Assembly (NCBI RefSeq): GCF_026914265.1
Contig: NC_069138.1
Location: 34,154,598-34,218,597, forward strand
DNA from: Mya arenaria
Lineage: Eukaryota > Mollusca > Bivalvia > Myida > Myidae
DNA: 64,000 nucleotides
Direction of reading: 5' to 3'
Under the pieces are notes generated by a model that saw only the letters and a program-made list of their open reading frames with translations, ran no database searches and was not told the DNA's origin. The first letter of the stretch is position 1, and each line of letters begins with the position of its first letter. A program made the translations under genes and the position numbers. Positions 43,465 through 56,584 of this stretch are shown here, one piece after another.

Positions 43465-44558
43465 TAGCTCGCTGAACTGGAGGGGAACGCTCTATTACAT
43501 TGACTTAATATTTGAAGAAACTGTAACGTATTATAGGAATTAACAAAATGAATACGTTCACATTGTGGTCACGAATTAGAGGGACAGATACACACGATTC
43601 ATATTACTAATGAGTTTTAATAACCCAGTTGTGTAAATAGTATTTCCTTCGTGAATAAGAAATCTAAATAAGTGGCGCGACCGTGGTTTCGAATTCACGA
43701 AAAAAAATACTAATTAACTCTCACCAAGATATTGTAACGTCATTTAAATCAGCGTTGGTACTAAAATTGTACCTTTGCATATATATGCAAACAGTAGACG
43801 TGGCAATATCCGCGTGTGCAGTAATAGCAATTTACTCAGTCAAGAAAAGTCGTCATTGACAATAAGTAACGATTCTTCACAAATAAGAAACTTAAAATTT
43901 TAAAAATTTAGCGCTTCTGATGGGCTGAAAATGTAGAACACTTAATTTGGGTTTTTTTTGCCAAGTGAGCATTTAGAAAAACAGTTTTAACAGGATATCT
44001 ATCTTTATACACAGAACTGAAACTTTACCAAACTGCCTGTCTCGCTCTGTTTGCTTGTCTGTTATTTCGTGTCGTATCTTTCAAAAGCATAAATACGGTT
44101 TATAAAACAAACAATAGGGAAGGGGTATTTTTTTAACTCACACGTTTTCTATTTACTCAGATGTGTCTTATTATTTTGTCTTGAGATTGATAAAAGAATT
44201 CAAGAAGATTGACGGAGAGTGTACATGATTAAGTGGTCGTCAAACAAAACGGCTTTGGTAAAGGGCCTTGGTATTAAAACCATCCCCGATACCTTGACAA
44301 GTTTTGGTACACTATGCCTGAACGTAACCAACTTGGGCATTGTCTAAAGATTACTTTTTATTGTTTTAATATCTTTATTTAGGGGTGTTACTTATGTAAA
44401 TCTTCCACTGGGAACTTCAATGTAAAAAATATTAAAACCGCATTGCACATACAGAAAAAAATTGACAACACACGACTATTATTTTTTCTCGCCGAACTTA
44501 AAAGAGTAGCTCATAAAATACAATCCATCCGTACGGAGACTGCGGTAGTCACAGAAAA

Positions 44559-44630
44559 TACCGTGGCCAAGATTAGAACATGGATTGTCGAGGCCACAAC
44601 GCGAAATACTAACCACTATGCGATCACGGC
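44559..44630 (-). pseudogene. Diverged tRNA-His
   Basis: 72 nt with about nine substitutions; the T-loop consensus GGTTCGAATCC is spoiled (reads TGTTCTAATCT). Confidence 0.85.
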
Positions 44631-45825
44631 TAATGAGCTGATTCGAAAGCAATCATATCGATCACATTTATTAAATGTTTGAACAAATCTTACGGTTTCA
44701 AGGAATTAAAGAACAATTGCGATCAGATTGTGGTCACGAATTAAACAAAAAGATACACAACATGTATGTACTTACTGATAATATATCTCACAAGTGTGTA
44801 AATACTTAATTTGTGTCTTAGCCAAATGAGCATTAAGAGCATCATGTTTAACTGGATGGTTATATTTAACATAAAGTGAAATGCTTAATTTTATGCACAG
44901 AAATGAAACATAAATAATCTATCTATCTCGCTGTGTTTGCCTGTTGCATCTTGAAACGCATTAATACGGTTTATTCACCGAACAATGGAATAGTGTTAAT
45001 CATTGTAACACACACGATTTCTTTTGCTCAGAAGAGTCTAAAATGTTTGTCTTGAGAACACTACAGGATTGCAAAACAAATGTCACTGATTGTATATGAT
45101 CTGGGAGTCCAAATATGATTGAGTGGTCTTCAAACAAAACCGTTCTATTATTGACAGTATCTCTTATATCTTGAATAGTTATGGTTCAACAGCCAGCATG
45201 GTTCATATTTTTGTTTTTACTTATCATCTTTTACAATTGTTTAAGCTTGAAATTATATTTTATGTCTAACAAAATAAAAAAGGAGTGGAGATTTTCTTTT
45301 CTTTTGAAATCAACCTGTTGGTCAACGGTTCAGGAAATAGTTTTAACTTTTTCCCATAATACATTTTTTCAAGAGAAAGGAAAATTGTATACACACTGCG
45401 AAATTTGTACTCAAAATTCACGCTGGTGTAGAAATTGTGTAAAATGTGAAGAATTTTTTTTTCGAATTAAATTATTGATAGAAAACATTTTAAATCGTTA
45501 TAACGACGTAATAGCAGTAGCAGTCTCATTAAAATCATAGCGTGATGTTCATTCCATATCATGATATTTCATAAAAAGGTATCAATAACTGATGTTGTGT
45601 CAAATGTTGTTTTCAAGAAGAAGACACTTGTGATATACGTTGACAACAAATTGTGGATGCAAAGTTCTGTTATAGCACGTTTTTCTGTTGATTTTATAGA
45701 CTGTTCGTCAGATAAAACACATTTAATTCAGGATTATATACTGCTATTTTATCCTAAAACATTTTTTATCCGATCCTTATCAAAAATAAAGTTCAGCCAT
45801 GTTAAGCTACGACTTGCAGTGACTT

Positions 45826-45897
45826 TGCCGTGACCAGGATTCGGACCTTTGTTGTCGCGGCCACACCGCGAAGTACTAACCACTTTACGATCACGGC
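45826..45897 (-). pseudogene. Diverged tRNA-His
   Basis: 72 nt; T-stem and T-loop altered (AAAGGTCCGAATCC) and one anticodon-loop change. Acceptor stem intact. Confidence 0.8.
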
Positions 45898-46310
45898 TAT
45901 TGAGCTGAACTGATATGTCAAACGCTCGATTATATTGACAAAATGTTCGAACTAAAGATGCGTTCAAATTGTGGTTACGGATTACAAATAAACGTTAAAC
46001 ACAGTTTATGAAACTACTGATAATAATACTTAATTGTGAGCATTAGGAAACACATTCATAAAAGAATGGTTATATAGAGAATTAAATACTTTAATGTACG
46101 CACAGTATTTGTATAAAAGTTAACAGTCTGTCTTGCTCGGTTGCCTGTCTGTTATTTTATTCCGCGTCTTTGAAACACATTAAAACGGTTAAAACACCGA
46201 ACGATAGGGATTGTATGATTTTTTTACCCTGCAAGTTTTCTATATACTCAGATGTATCTTAATGTTTTGTCTTGAGATTGATACAGAAATTCAAAACGAT
46301 TGACGGAAAA

Positions 46311-46377
46311 TGCCGTGACCAGGATTTGAAAGTGGATTGTCGCGGACACAGCGCGAATTACACTATACAATCACGGC
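46311..46377 (-). pseudogene. Diverged, shortened tRNA-His
   Basis: 67 nt, with a deletion on the D-arm side and several substitutions in the T- and anticodon arms. A further scrap of a unit's 5' end lies at about 46484-46512. Confidence 0.8.
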
Positions 46378-48051
46378 TATCGAGCTGATCCAAAAGTAAA
46401 ACGCTCGATTACATTGAGAAAATGTTTGAACTAATGTTCTTGAATGAAGGAATAAAATAAACGAAGCAAACATGGTTCGACTGTACGATCATGGGTATCG
46501 AACTGAACTGATAACGCTCGATTACATTTAGATAATGATTGAGCAAATGTTAGTGTAATGAAGAAATAAAACAAATAAATTTGTTCACATTGTGGTCACG
46601 GATTAAAGAAAAAAGATAAACACAATTTATTAAACTATTAATAATGAATATCACAGTTGTTCAAATACTAAATTTGTATAAGGGCAAAGTGAGCGTTAGG
46701 GAAACATTTATAAAAGAATGTCTATATCTATGAAAGAGTTAAATGCTTTTATTTATGCACAGAAATTATATTTTAATGAACAGTCTGTCTCTGCCTCTCT
46801 GTTATTTCATTCCGCATCTTTGAAACGCATTAATACGGTTTATACACCAAACGATAGGGATAGTGTAGGTTTTTAACTCGCGAGTTTTCTTTTTGCTCAG
46901 CCTGTGTAATGTTTTGTCTTGAGATTGATACAGGAGTTCAAACGATTGATGGAGAACGTACCCGATTCAGTGGTCTTCAAACAAATGATTCTGGTATTCA
47001 AATCATCGCCTATACATTGACATCCATTGTTATATATATTAGAAAGTGAAATGCTTTACTTTATGAACAGATATGAGACTTAGGTAAACTATCTGTCTCG
47101 CTTTGTTTGCAAGTTGCATCTGGAAACGCATCAATACGGTTTATACACCGATCAATGGAAAAGTGTTCGGTTTTGTAACGCACGAGATTTCTATTTGCTC
47201 TGAAGTATCTAAAATATTTGTCTTGAGAACACTACAGGATTGCAAAACAAATGACAGGGAGAGTATATGATCTGGGAGTCCAAAAATGATCGAGTTTTCT
47301 TCAAATAAAACCGTTCTATTATTGACAGTATCTCTTATATCTTGAAATATCATCCAGCATGGTTTACATTTTTGTTTTTACTTATCACCTTTTTCAAGTG
47401 TTTTCAGTTTGAAATTATGTTTTATTTCTATCAAAATAAAAAGGAAAGTGTAGAGGTTTTCTTTTGAAATCAGCCTATTGGTAAATGGTTCAGTACATTG
47501 TTTTTACTTTTTCCCAGAATACAATATTTCAAGCGAAATGGGAAATGTATATACACTGCAAAATGTGTACTCAAAATTAACGCTGGTGAAGAAATTGTCT
47601 TTAATTTAAAGAAATTAAAATATGCAATCTAAAAGATTGATAGAAAACATTCGAAATCGTTAAGACGGCGTATAAGCTGTAGCGATTTCATTAAAATCAT
47701 ATCGTGACGTTCATTATATTTCATTACTTAGCGTAAAGTCTTAAAACGAGTATTGGGAATTTGATTTTTATCAGATTTGATCAAAAGGTACCAATAACTG
47801 ACCTTGTGACAATTGTTGTTTTCAAGTAGTGGACAATTGTGATATACTCTGACAACAAATTGTGGATGCAAACTTCTGTGAAAGCATTGTTTCCTTTTGA
47901 TTTAATAGACAGTTCGTCAGAAAATAACAGTAACGTTTAGTTTAGAGTAATACACTGTTATTTTATCCAAAAACATTTTTATGGACAAAACAATCCGATC
48001 CTTTATCAAAAACAAAGTTCAACCATGTTATTCAGCGATTGGCAGAGACAA

Positions 48052-48123
48052 TGCCGTGACCAGGATTCGAACCTGGGTTGTCGCGGCCACAACGCGAAGT
48101 ACTAACCACTATACGATCACGGC
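48052..48123 (-). tRNA. tRNA-His (GTG), exact copy
   Basis: 72 nt, identical to the consensus although its flanks (CGGAGTTGAACTGAT) are more diverged than those of other copies. Confidence 0.96.
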
Positions 48124-48959
48124 TACGGAGTTGAACTGATATAGTAGTGCTCGATAACATTTAATAAAATGTTTAACACATGCTAGTATTTGAAAAGGTT
48201 TACAAATAAATACATTAACATTGTTGTCATGACTTAGAGAATAAAAGATACTCACAATTTATAAAACAAACGATATTAAATAGCACATTTGTGTAAAAAC
48301 GTTATCTGTATCTTGGCCAATTGAGCATTTAAAACACAGGATGGCTATATACATTAGATAGTTAAATGATTTATTTCATGCACAGAAATGAGACTTTCGT
48401 AAACAGTCTCGCTCTGTTTGCCTGTCTGTTATTTCATTTAGCATCCTCCAAACTCATCAATACGGCTTATACATCAAACGATCGCGGTTTTTAACTTGTG
48501 CGTTTTCTATTTGGATCTTTAGTATTTGTCTTGAGAACGATACAGACATAACAAATGACAGAGAAAGTATATGGTCTGGGAGTCCTTAATAAACGAGTGG
48601 GGTCTCACGAAACCAAATTAGTTCTGGTATTGGCATTATCTCCTATACCATAAATAATTGTTTTATCGTATCCAGCCAGCAAGGTCTATAATGTATTTTA
48701 CAAATTATTTTTTGAAGGGGTTTCTGTAAGAAATATATTTTTTTCTGTTCTGTGTAACTCTACCTTTTGGGCATTGGTTCAATTGAGTGTTTAACCTTAC
48801 CAGAACTATTCCAACAAAAATAACACATCCGCAACACACACACAATACAAACATGTAATCAAGATCACGAATATATATTTTGTTTCTCGCTGAACTTGAA
48901 TCATACATTTTAAAACATTAAGTTTAGCGCTGTATAGACAGCGACTGTGTCGCAGATAG

Positions 48960-49026
48960 TGCCATGACCAGGATTCGAACCTGGGTTGTCGTGGCCACGA
49001 CGCGAAGTACATTATACGATCACGAC
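48960..49026 (-). pseudogene. tRNA-His with 5-nt deletion
   Basis: 67 nt; loses five bases in the D-arm and has acceptor-stem and anticodon-stem changes. Confidence 0.87.
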
Positions 49027-50583
49027 TATCGAGTTGAACTGATAATAAAACGCTCGATTACATTGATAAAATGTTTGAACTAATGTTCTTGAATGCAGGA
49101 ATATAATAAATAAATAAATACGTTTACATTGTGAACACAGATAAAAGAAAAAATACACACGATTTATGAAACTATTGACAATAAACATCATAGTTGTGTA
49201 AATACTTAATTTGTATCAGGGCCAAGTGAGCATTAAGAAATAATTTATAATAAAATGGCTATATCCATTAGAGAGTAAATTGATTAAAATGATACACAGA
49301 AGTTATATATTAGTGAACAGTCTGTCTCGCGCTGTTTGTCTGCATGTTGTTTCGTGTCGCATCTTTGAAACGCATTGATACAGTTTATACACCAAACAAT
49401 AGGGATAGTGTGGGGTGTTCTATCTGCTCAGATGCATCTTAATGTTTTGTCTTGAGATTGATACAAGAGTTTAAAACGATTGAAAGAGAGTGTACATGAT
49501 TCAGTGGTATTTAATCAAATGATTCTGGAATTGAAATTATCTCCTATACATTGTATATCTTTGAAATGCTTTACTTTATGAACAGATATGAGACTTAGGT
49601 AAACTATCTGTCTCGCTTTGTTTGCCTGATGCATCAATACGGTTTATTCACCGAACAATGGAAAAATGTTAGGTTTTGTAACGCACGAGATTTCTATTTG
49701 CTCTGAAGTATCTAACATATTTGTCTTGAGGACACTACAGGATTGCAAAACAAATGCCAGTGAGTGTATATGATCTGGGAGTCCAAAAATGATCGAGTGG
49801 TCTTCAAACAAAACCGTTCTATTATTGACAATATCTCTTATATCTTGAATAGTTGTGGTTCCCCGTGCTTACACGTAACCAGCCAACATCATGAATAATT
49901 TATTGTTTTACTTATTATCTTTTTCAAGGTTTTTTGTCAGAAAAAAGAACACATTTCTATCAAAATTAAAGGATTAAAAAAGAAAATGTAGAGGTTTTCT
50001 TTTCTGTTCAGATCAGCCTTTTGGACACTGGTTCAGTTGTATATTTTTTCCCCAGAATACAAGACTTCAAGCAAAAATGACATTAAACATACACATCAAA
50101 GATTAAGTCAAAATATGCCATTGTGTTCACGCTGGTGTAATGCGGTTTCAAGCTGTTTGAAACTAAAACCATGCAACCCAAATGATATTTTCAAAGATTT
50201 TGAAATCGTTAAAACGACGATACAGAAGTAGCAGTCTCATTGAAATCATATCGTGACGTTCACTTCATTTCATTACATAGTGTAACGTCTTAAAGCGAGA
50301 ATTTGGGGATTAAGATCGCAACAAAAGATACAAATTACTGTGTCAATTTTAGTTTTTAAGTAGTGGACAATTGTGATACACTCTGACAACACATTTTGGA
50401 TACAAAGCTCTGTTATAGCATCGTTTCCTGTTAATTTGATACAGTGTTCGTTAGAAAATAAAACATTAAGTTTAGAGTAATATACTGTCATTTTATTCCA
50501 AACATTTTGAATGGATAAGACTATCGGTTCCTTCTGTCAAAAAATAAAGTCAGCGGTGCTTGGACAGCGACAGTCACATACTT

Positions 50584-50655
50584 TGCCGTGACCAGGATTC
50601 GAACCTGGGTTGTCGCGGCCACAACGCGAAGTACTAACCACTATACGATCACGGC
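50584..50655 (-). tRNA. tRNA-His (GTG), exact copy
   Basis: 72 nt, identical to the consensus, with the conserved CTCGCTGAACTGAT on its 5' side. Confidence 0.96.
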
Positions 50656-51370
50656 TAGCTCGCTGAACTGATAACGCTCGATTACATTTAGAAAATATCT
50701 AAACAAATTAGTTAGTGTTATGAATAATTAAAAGAAATGAATTTGTTCACATTGTGGTCACTGATTAAAGAAAAAAGATAAACACAATTCATTAAACTAT
50801 TAATAATAAATACCACAGTTGTGTAAATACTTAATTTGTATAAGGGCAAAGTGAGCATTAAGAGCACATTTATAAAAGAATGGTTATATCTATTAGGGAG
50901 TTAAATGCTTTGAATGTATGCATCGAAGTGATATGTTAGTGAACAGATTAGCGATCTCTTTTTTGAACATTTAAAAAACGTTGAAACGACGTTACAGCAT
51001 TAGCAATCTCATTTAAATCATATCGTGACGTCCACTCAGTTTTATTACATAGCGTAACGTCATGATGTGGGCATTGGGGATCTGATTTAAATGTGATTTC
51101 AGCAGTATAGGTACCAATTACTGACGTGTCGATTGTATTTTTCAAGTAGTGGACAACTGTTATATACTCTAACAACATAGTGTAGATACAAAGTTCTGAT
51201 TTAGCTTTGTTCTCTGTTGATTTGAATAGAATATTCGTCAGAAAGTATAAAGTTAAATTTTAAGTAATATGTTATTATGTAATACCAAAAGATTTCAAAC
51301 GGACAAAGCGATCCGATCTTGTTATCAAAAATAAGTTCAGCAATGCCGGGACAGGGAATGGATGAATCAA

Positions 51371-51442
51371 TGCCGTGACCAGGATTCGAACTTGGGTTGT
51401 CGCGGCCACAACGCGAAGTACTAACCACTATACGATCACGGC
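51371..51442 (-). tRNA. tRNA-His (GTG), one T-stem substitution
   Basis: 72 nt; one change gives CCAAGTTCGAATCCTGG in the T-arm, an A-C mismatch. Otherwise intact; function uncertain. Duplicate partner of 55476-55547, which carries a different T-stem change. Confidence 0.85.
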
Positions 51443-51640
51443 TGTCGTGCTGAACTGATTTGATAATCGCTCGATTTTAATACAGTCAGAAAATGTTTAA
51501 CCAAATGCAAATGTATGAAGGAGTTGACAAATAAATATGTCACATTATGGTCACGAATTAGAGAATTAAAGTTACGTTATATAAAACAAAGAGTTGTGTT
51601 AGAACTTTATTTGTATCTTGGCCAAGTGAGCATTAGGAAA

Positions 51641-51792
51641 ACTCCCAGGGACCGGTGAAAATACCTCGAGCCTTTGAAAACTCGAGCCAAACGGAAATGC
51701 TAACCTTCAGTTGAAAGAAATCGGTCCATCATATCCAGTTCGAGCCAACGAGGAAATCGAGCCAAGCGAGTTCGAACCAACAGAGATTCGGA
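51641..51792. mobile_element. CAGTCGAA-family MITE, truncated
   Basis: Starts within the ACTCCCAGGGACCGGTGAAA block and ends near GAGATTCGG; both terminal repeats are worn. Duplicated at 55740-55890 along with the surrounding unit. Confidence 0.75.
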
Positions 51793-52235
51793 AAGTGTAT
51801 GATCTAGGAGCCCAGAAATAATCGAGTGGTCCTCGAACTCGATTTTTGTATTGAAAGTATCTCTTATACCTTGAATAGGTGAGGTTCCCCATGCTTTAAC
51901 GTATCCAGCCAGCATGGTCCATAATTTATTTTAACTGATGATGTTTTTTTTAGGTTGTTCAGGGTTAAATTGATTATTTAGATATGAACGTCTTGTGATT
52001 GTTTTGTTCTGGTTAGATCAACCCATTAATCACTAATTCAGATAATTGTCTGACTTTCCCTGTGTACGATATTTTAAAAGAGAATGAAAGTTTACATAGA
52101 GTGTACAAATATACTCAAAGTTACGAATTGTTTCTACGTTGGTGTACACAATTGTCTAACTTTTGAATAAAACTTACACCTTTCAACCCAAAAATAATAG
52201 CTCAGCGGCAACGAGACAGCGACTGACAGAGAATT

Positions 52236-52307
52236 TGCCGTGACCAGGATTCGAACCTGGGTTGTCGCGGCCACAACGCGAAGTACTAACCACTATACGA
52301 TCACGGC
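52236..52307 (-). tRNA. tRNA-His (GTG), exact copy
   Basis: 72 nt, identical to the consensus. The trailer (on the minus strand CTGTCAGTCGCTGTCTCG...) ends in T5 about 45 bases downstream, a pol III stop. Confidence 0.96.
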
Positions 52308-52887
52308 TATCTCGCTGAACTGTTGAGTGTAATGCTTGATAACATTGACAAAATGTTTGAACTAATGTTATTGCATGAAGGGATAAAACAAATAAATGCG
52401 TTTGCATTGTGGACACGGATTAAAGAAACAAAGATAAACTCATTTTGTGAAACTATTAATTATAAATATCACAGTTGTGTAAATACTTAATTTGTATAAG
52501 GGCAAACGGAGAATTAAGAAAACATTTATAAAAGAATTGCTATATCTATCAGAGAGTTAAATGCTTTCATTTATGCACAGATGTTATATGTTAGTGAACA
52601 GTTTTTCTGTCTGTTAATTGAACATTTAAAAACTTTAAAACGACGTTACAGCATTAGCAATCGTATTAAAATCATAACGTGAGGGTCAGTCCCATTTCAG
52701 TAGATAGCGTAACGTCGTCGTGATGTGAGTATTAGCTATATTAGGGATCTGTATTTTAATGAGATTGCAGCAGTATAGGCTATAAAGTTCTAACACAACA
52801 CTTTGTAGTTTAATGAGATTGCAGGATAGGACCTAATTACTGCCGTGTCAATTGTACTTTTCAAATAGCGGACAACTGTTATTATCT

Positions 52888-53062
52888 CAGTTGAACCCCG
52901 TTCGCTCCAACTCCCAGGGACCGGCGTAAATACCTCGAGCCTCGGGAAATTCGAGCCAAGCGGGATTGTTTACCTTTAGTTTCAAGAAATCGGTCCTTTA
53001 CATCTAGTTCGAGCCAACGAGGAATTCGAGCCAAACGAGTTCAAGCCAACGGGGTTCAGCTG
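52888..53062. mobile_element. CAGTCGAA-family MITE
   Basis: About 175 bp, from CAGTTGAACCCCGTTCGC to GGGGTTCAGCTG followed by TA. Its right edge touches a tRNA-His D-arm fragment at 53062-53076 and the start of an inverted segment. Confidence 0.8.
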
Positions 53063-53076
53063 TATAGTGGTTAGTA
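53062..53076 (+). pseudogene. 15-nt tRNA-His D-arm fragment at a rearrangement junction
   Basis: GTATAGTGGTTAGTA is identical to the D-arm of the intact genes, but is followed directly by inverted array sequence (GTATTCTGGGGGAAAAAG). Confidence 0.6.
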
Positions 53077-53966
53077 TTGTATTCTGGGGGAAAAAGTATA
53101 CAACTGAACCATTGTCCAAAAGGTTTATCTGAACAGAAAAGAAAACCTATACATTTTCTTTTTTAATTATTTTATTTTGATAGAAACGTGTTTTTCGTTC
53201 TGACAGAAAACCCTTGAAAAAGATAATAAGTCAAACAATAAATTATTCATGATGTTGGCTGGATACGTTCAAGCACGGGGAACCACAACAATTCAAGATA
53301 TAAGAGATACTGTCAATATTAGAACGGTTTTGTTTAAAGACCACTCGATCATATTTGGACTCCCAGATCATACACTCTCTCGGTCATTTGTTTTGCAATC
53401 CTGTTGTTCTTAAGACATAATTTTAGATACATCAGAGCAAATAGAAATCTCGTGCGTTACAAAACCTAACACTTTTCCATTGTTCGGTGAATAAACCGTA
53501 TTGGTGCATTTAAAGATGCAACAGGCAAACAAAGCGAGACAGATTGTTTATCCAAGTCTCATATCTGTTCATAAAGTACAGCATTTCACTTTCTAATATA
53601 TGAAACCATGGATGTCAATGTATAGAAGATAATTTCAATTCCGGAAACATTTTTTAAAAGACCACTAAATCAGGTTCACTCTCCGTCAATCGTTTTAAAC
53701 CCGTGTATTAATCTCAAGACAAAACATTAAGATATATCTGAGCAAATAGACAAATCGGTAGTAAAAAACCCACGCTATCCCTACCGTATTTAAAGGTTTC
53801 AAAGGGCACGAAATAACAAAAAGACAAACAGAGAGAGACAGACTGTTCACTGAATTATAACTTCTATGTACAAATCAAAGCATTTAACTCTCTAATAGAT
53901 AAACATTTGTAGCATTATTTTTAATTGTTTTCCTAATGCTCACTTGGACCTGATACAAATTTAGTA

Positions 53967-54141
53967 CAGTCGAAGAACGTCGGCTCGAACTCGCTTGGCT
54001 CGATTTCCTCGTTGGCTCGAACTGTATGTAAAGTACCGATTTCTTTTAACTGAATGTAATCACTCCCGCTTAGCTCGAATTTCCCGAGGCTCGAGGTATT
54101 TTCACCGGTCTCTGGAAGTTCGAGCCTACGGGGTAGGACTG
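53967..54141. mobile_element. CAGTCGAA-family MITE, TA-flanked
   Basis: 175 bp, CAGTCGAAGAACGTCGGC...GGGTAGGACTG with TA on each side. Confidence 0.85.
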
Positions 54142-54317
54142 TATTTACACATATTGTGATATTTATTATCAAAGTTTTATAAATCGTGTGTATTTGTTTC
54201 TTTAATCCGTGTCCACAATGCAAACGTATTTATTTGTTTTATTCCTTCATGCAATAACATTAGTTCAAACATTTTGTCAATGTTATCAAGCGTTACACTC
54301 AACAGCTCAGCTAACTA

Positions 54318-54383
54318 GCCGTGATCGTATAGTGGTTAGTACTTGTGGCCGCGACAACCCAGGTTCGAATCCTGGTCACGGCA
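54318..54383 (+). pseudogene. tRNA-His with 6-nt anticodon-stem deletion, plus strand
   Basis: 66 nt, identical to the consensus except for the same 6-nt loss seen at 37033-37098 (GTACTTGTGGCC). Upstream GCTCAGCTAAC and downstream trailer with T4 are kept. Confidence 0.92.
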
Positions 54384-55030
54384 AAGTCTCTTACAGTCGC
54401 TGTTTCGTCGCCGCTGAGCTATCCTTTTGGGATTGAATGCTGTAGAATTTTATTCAAATGTAAGACAATTTCTACACCACCGTGGACACAATTCGTAATG
54501 TAGAGTATATTTGTGCACTGTATGTAAACAATCATTTTCTTTTGAAATATTGTATGCTGGGAAAGTAAGAGAACTATCTGAATACCTCAAAACGTTCATA
54601 TCAAATTAATTAATTTAACATTATGCAACCTTAATAAAACAATCATCAGTTAAAATATATTATGGACCATGCTGGCTGGATACCTTAAAGCATGGGGAAC
54701 CTGACCTATTCAAGATATATAAGAGATACTTTCAATACAAAATTTGAGTTCGAGGACCACTCGATCATTTCTCGGCTTCCAGATCATACACTTTCCCAAT
54801 CTCTGTTATTTGTTTTCAACTCCTGTATCGTTCTCGGGGCAAATGTTTGAGATACATCTCAGACGACAGGAAACGCGTGAGTTAAAAAAAAAAAACTAAC
54901 ACTATCCGTATTGCTTGCTGGAGAAATCGTATTGATGAGTTTGAAGGACGCGACACGAAATAACAGACAGGCAAACAAAGCGAGGCAGATAGTTAACATC
55001 TGTACATGAATCATTTTACTTTCCAATATA

Positions 55031-55175
55031 CAGTCGAATCCCGTTTGTTCGAAATCGTTTGGCTCGATTTCCTCGTTGGTTCGAACAGGATGTGAAGGAC
55101 CGATTTCTTTAAACTGAGGGTTAGCATTTCCGCTTGGCTCGTATTTTCCAAGGCTCGAGGTATTTTCGCCGGATC
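55031..55175. mobile_element. CAGTCGAA-family MITE, 3'-truncated
   Basis: Starts after TA with CAGTCGAATCCCGTTTG; stops inside the TTTTCGCCGG block where the duplicated tRNA unit flank begins. Confidence 0.75.
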
Positions 55176-55475
55176 CATTCCCTGTCTCGGCTTTCCTGAT
55201 CTCATTTTTGATTACTAGATCGGGTCGCTTTGTCCGTTTGAAATCTTTTGGCATTGCATAATAACATATTACTTAAAAATAAACAATATACTTTCTGACG
55301 AACATTCTATTCAAATCAACAGAGAACAAAGCTAAACTGTGTATCCACAATTTGTTGGAAGAGTACATGTACTATGTTATTATGTAATACCAAAATATTT
55401 CAAACGGACAAAGGGATCCGATCTTGTTATCAAAAATGAAATCAGCAATGCCGAGACAGGGAATGGATGAAACAA

Positions 55476-55547
55476 TGCCGTGACCAGGATTCGAACCAGG
55501 GTTGTCGCGGCCACAACGCGAAGTACTAACCACTATACGATCACGGC
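55476..55547 (-). tRNA. tRNA-His (GTG), one T-stem substitution
   Basis: 72 nt; T-arm reads CCTGGTTCGAATCCTGG, a T-T mismatch. Otherwise intact; function uncertain. Confidence 0.85.
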
Positions 55548-55739
55548 TGTCGTGCTGAACTGATTTGATAATCGCTCGATTACAGTCAGAAAATGTTTAA
55601 CCAAATGCAGATGTATGAAGGAGTTGATAAATAAATATGTCACAATATGGTCACGAATTAGAGAATTAAAGTTACGTTATATAAAACAAAGAGTTGTGTT
55701 AGAACTTTATTTGTATCTTGGCCAAGTGAGCATTAGGAA

Positions 55740-55890
55740 AACTCCCAGGGACCGGCGAAAATACCTCGAGCCTTTGAAAACTCGAGCCAAACGGAAATGC
55801 TAACCTTCAGTTGAAAGAAATCGGTCCATCATATCCAATTCGAGCGAACGGGGAAGTCGAGCCAAGCGAGTTCGAACCAACAGAGATTCG
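55740..55890. mobile_element. CAGTCGAA-family MITE, truncated duplicate
   Basis: Same truncated copy as 51641-51792, carried by the segmental duplication. Confidence 0.75.
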
Positions 55891-56335
55891 GGAAGTGTAT
55901 GATCTGGGAGCCCAGAAAAGATCGAGTGGTCCTCGAACTCAATTTTTGTAATGAAAGTATCTCTTATATCTTGAATAGGTGAGGTTCCCCATGCTTTAAC
56001 GTATCCAGCCAGCATGGTCCATAATGTATTTTAATTGATGAGTTTTTATTCAGGTTGTTCAGGGTTAAATTGATTAATTAGATATGAACGTCTTGAAGTT
56101 TGTCTGTTTTGGTTAGATCAACCCATTAGTCACTAATTCAGATAATTGTCTGACTTTCCCAGTGTACGATATTTTAAAAGAGAATGGAAGTTCACATAGA
56201 GTGTACAAATAAACTCAAAGTTACGAATTGTTTCCACGTTGGTGTAGAAATTGTCTAACATTTGAATAATAACCTATAGCATTAAATCCCAAAAAGATAG
56301 CTCAGCGGCGACTAAACAGCGACTGTAAGAGACTT

Positions 56336-56407
56336 TGCCGTGACCAGGATTCGAACCTGGGTTGTCGCGGCCACAACGCGAAGTACTAACCACTATACGA
56401 TCACGGC
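56336..56407 (-). tRNA. tRNA-His (GTG), exact copy, last in array
   Basis: 72 nt, identical to the consensus; trailer with T5 about 45 bases downstream. Confidence 0.96.
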
Positions 56408-56584
56408 TAACGCGCTGAACTGTTGAGTTTAACGCTTGATAACATTGACAAAATGTTTGAACTAATGTTATTGTATGGAGGAATAAACCAAATAAATGCG
56501 TTTGCATTGTGGTCACGGATTAAAGAAAAAGATACGCACAATTTATGAAACTTTGAAAATAAGTATCACACTTGTGTAAATTTA

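Larger units (their letters stand above)
53077..54900. repeat. Inverted segment of the tRNA-His array
   Basis: Reads as the reverse complement of normal units: for example CAACTGAACCATTGTCCAAA at 53102 matches the reverse of the block near 50010-50040, and its tRNA copy (54318) is on the plus strand. The right limit is approximate. Confidence 0.8.

Noticed and set aside
45181-45833. Two open frames of 119 and 90 codons
   Set aside because: AT-rich array spacer; sister units at about 47340-47960 have the same blocks with broken frames.
32312-56516. Recurring minus-strand frames with RIVVSTSRCGRDNPGSNPGHG
   Set aside because: This peptide is just the translation of the tRNA-His gene, repeated at each copy.
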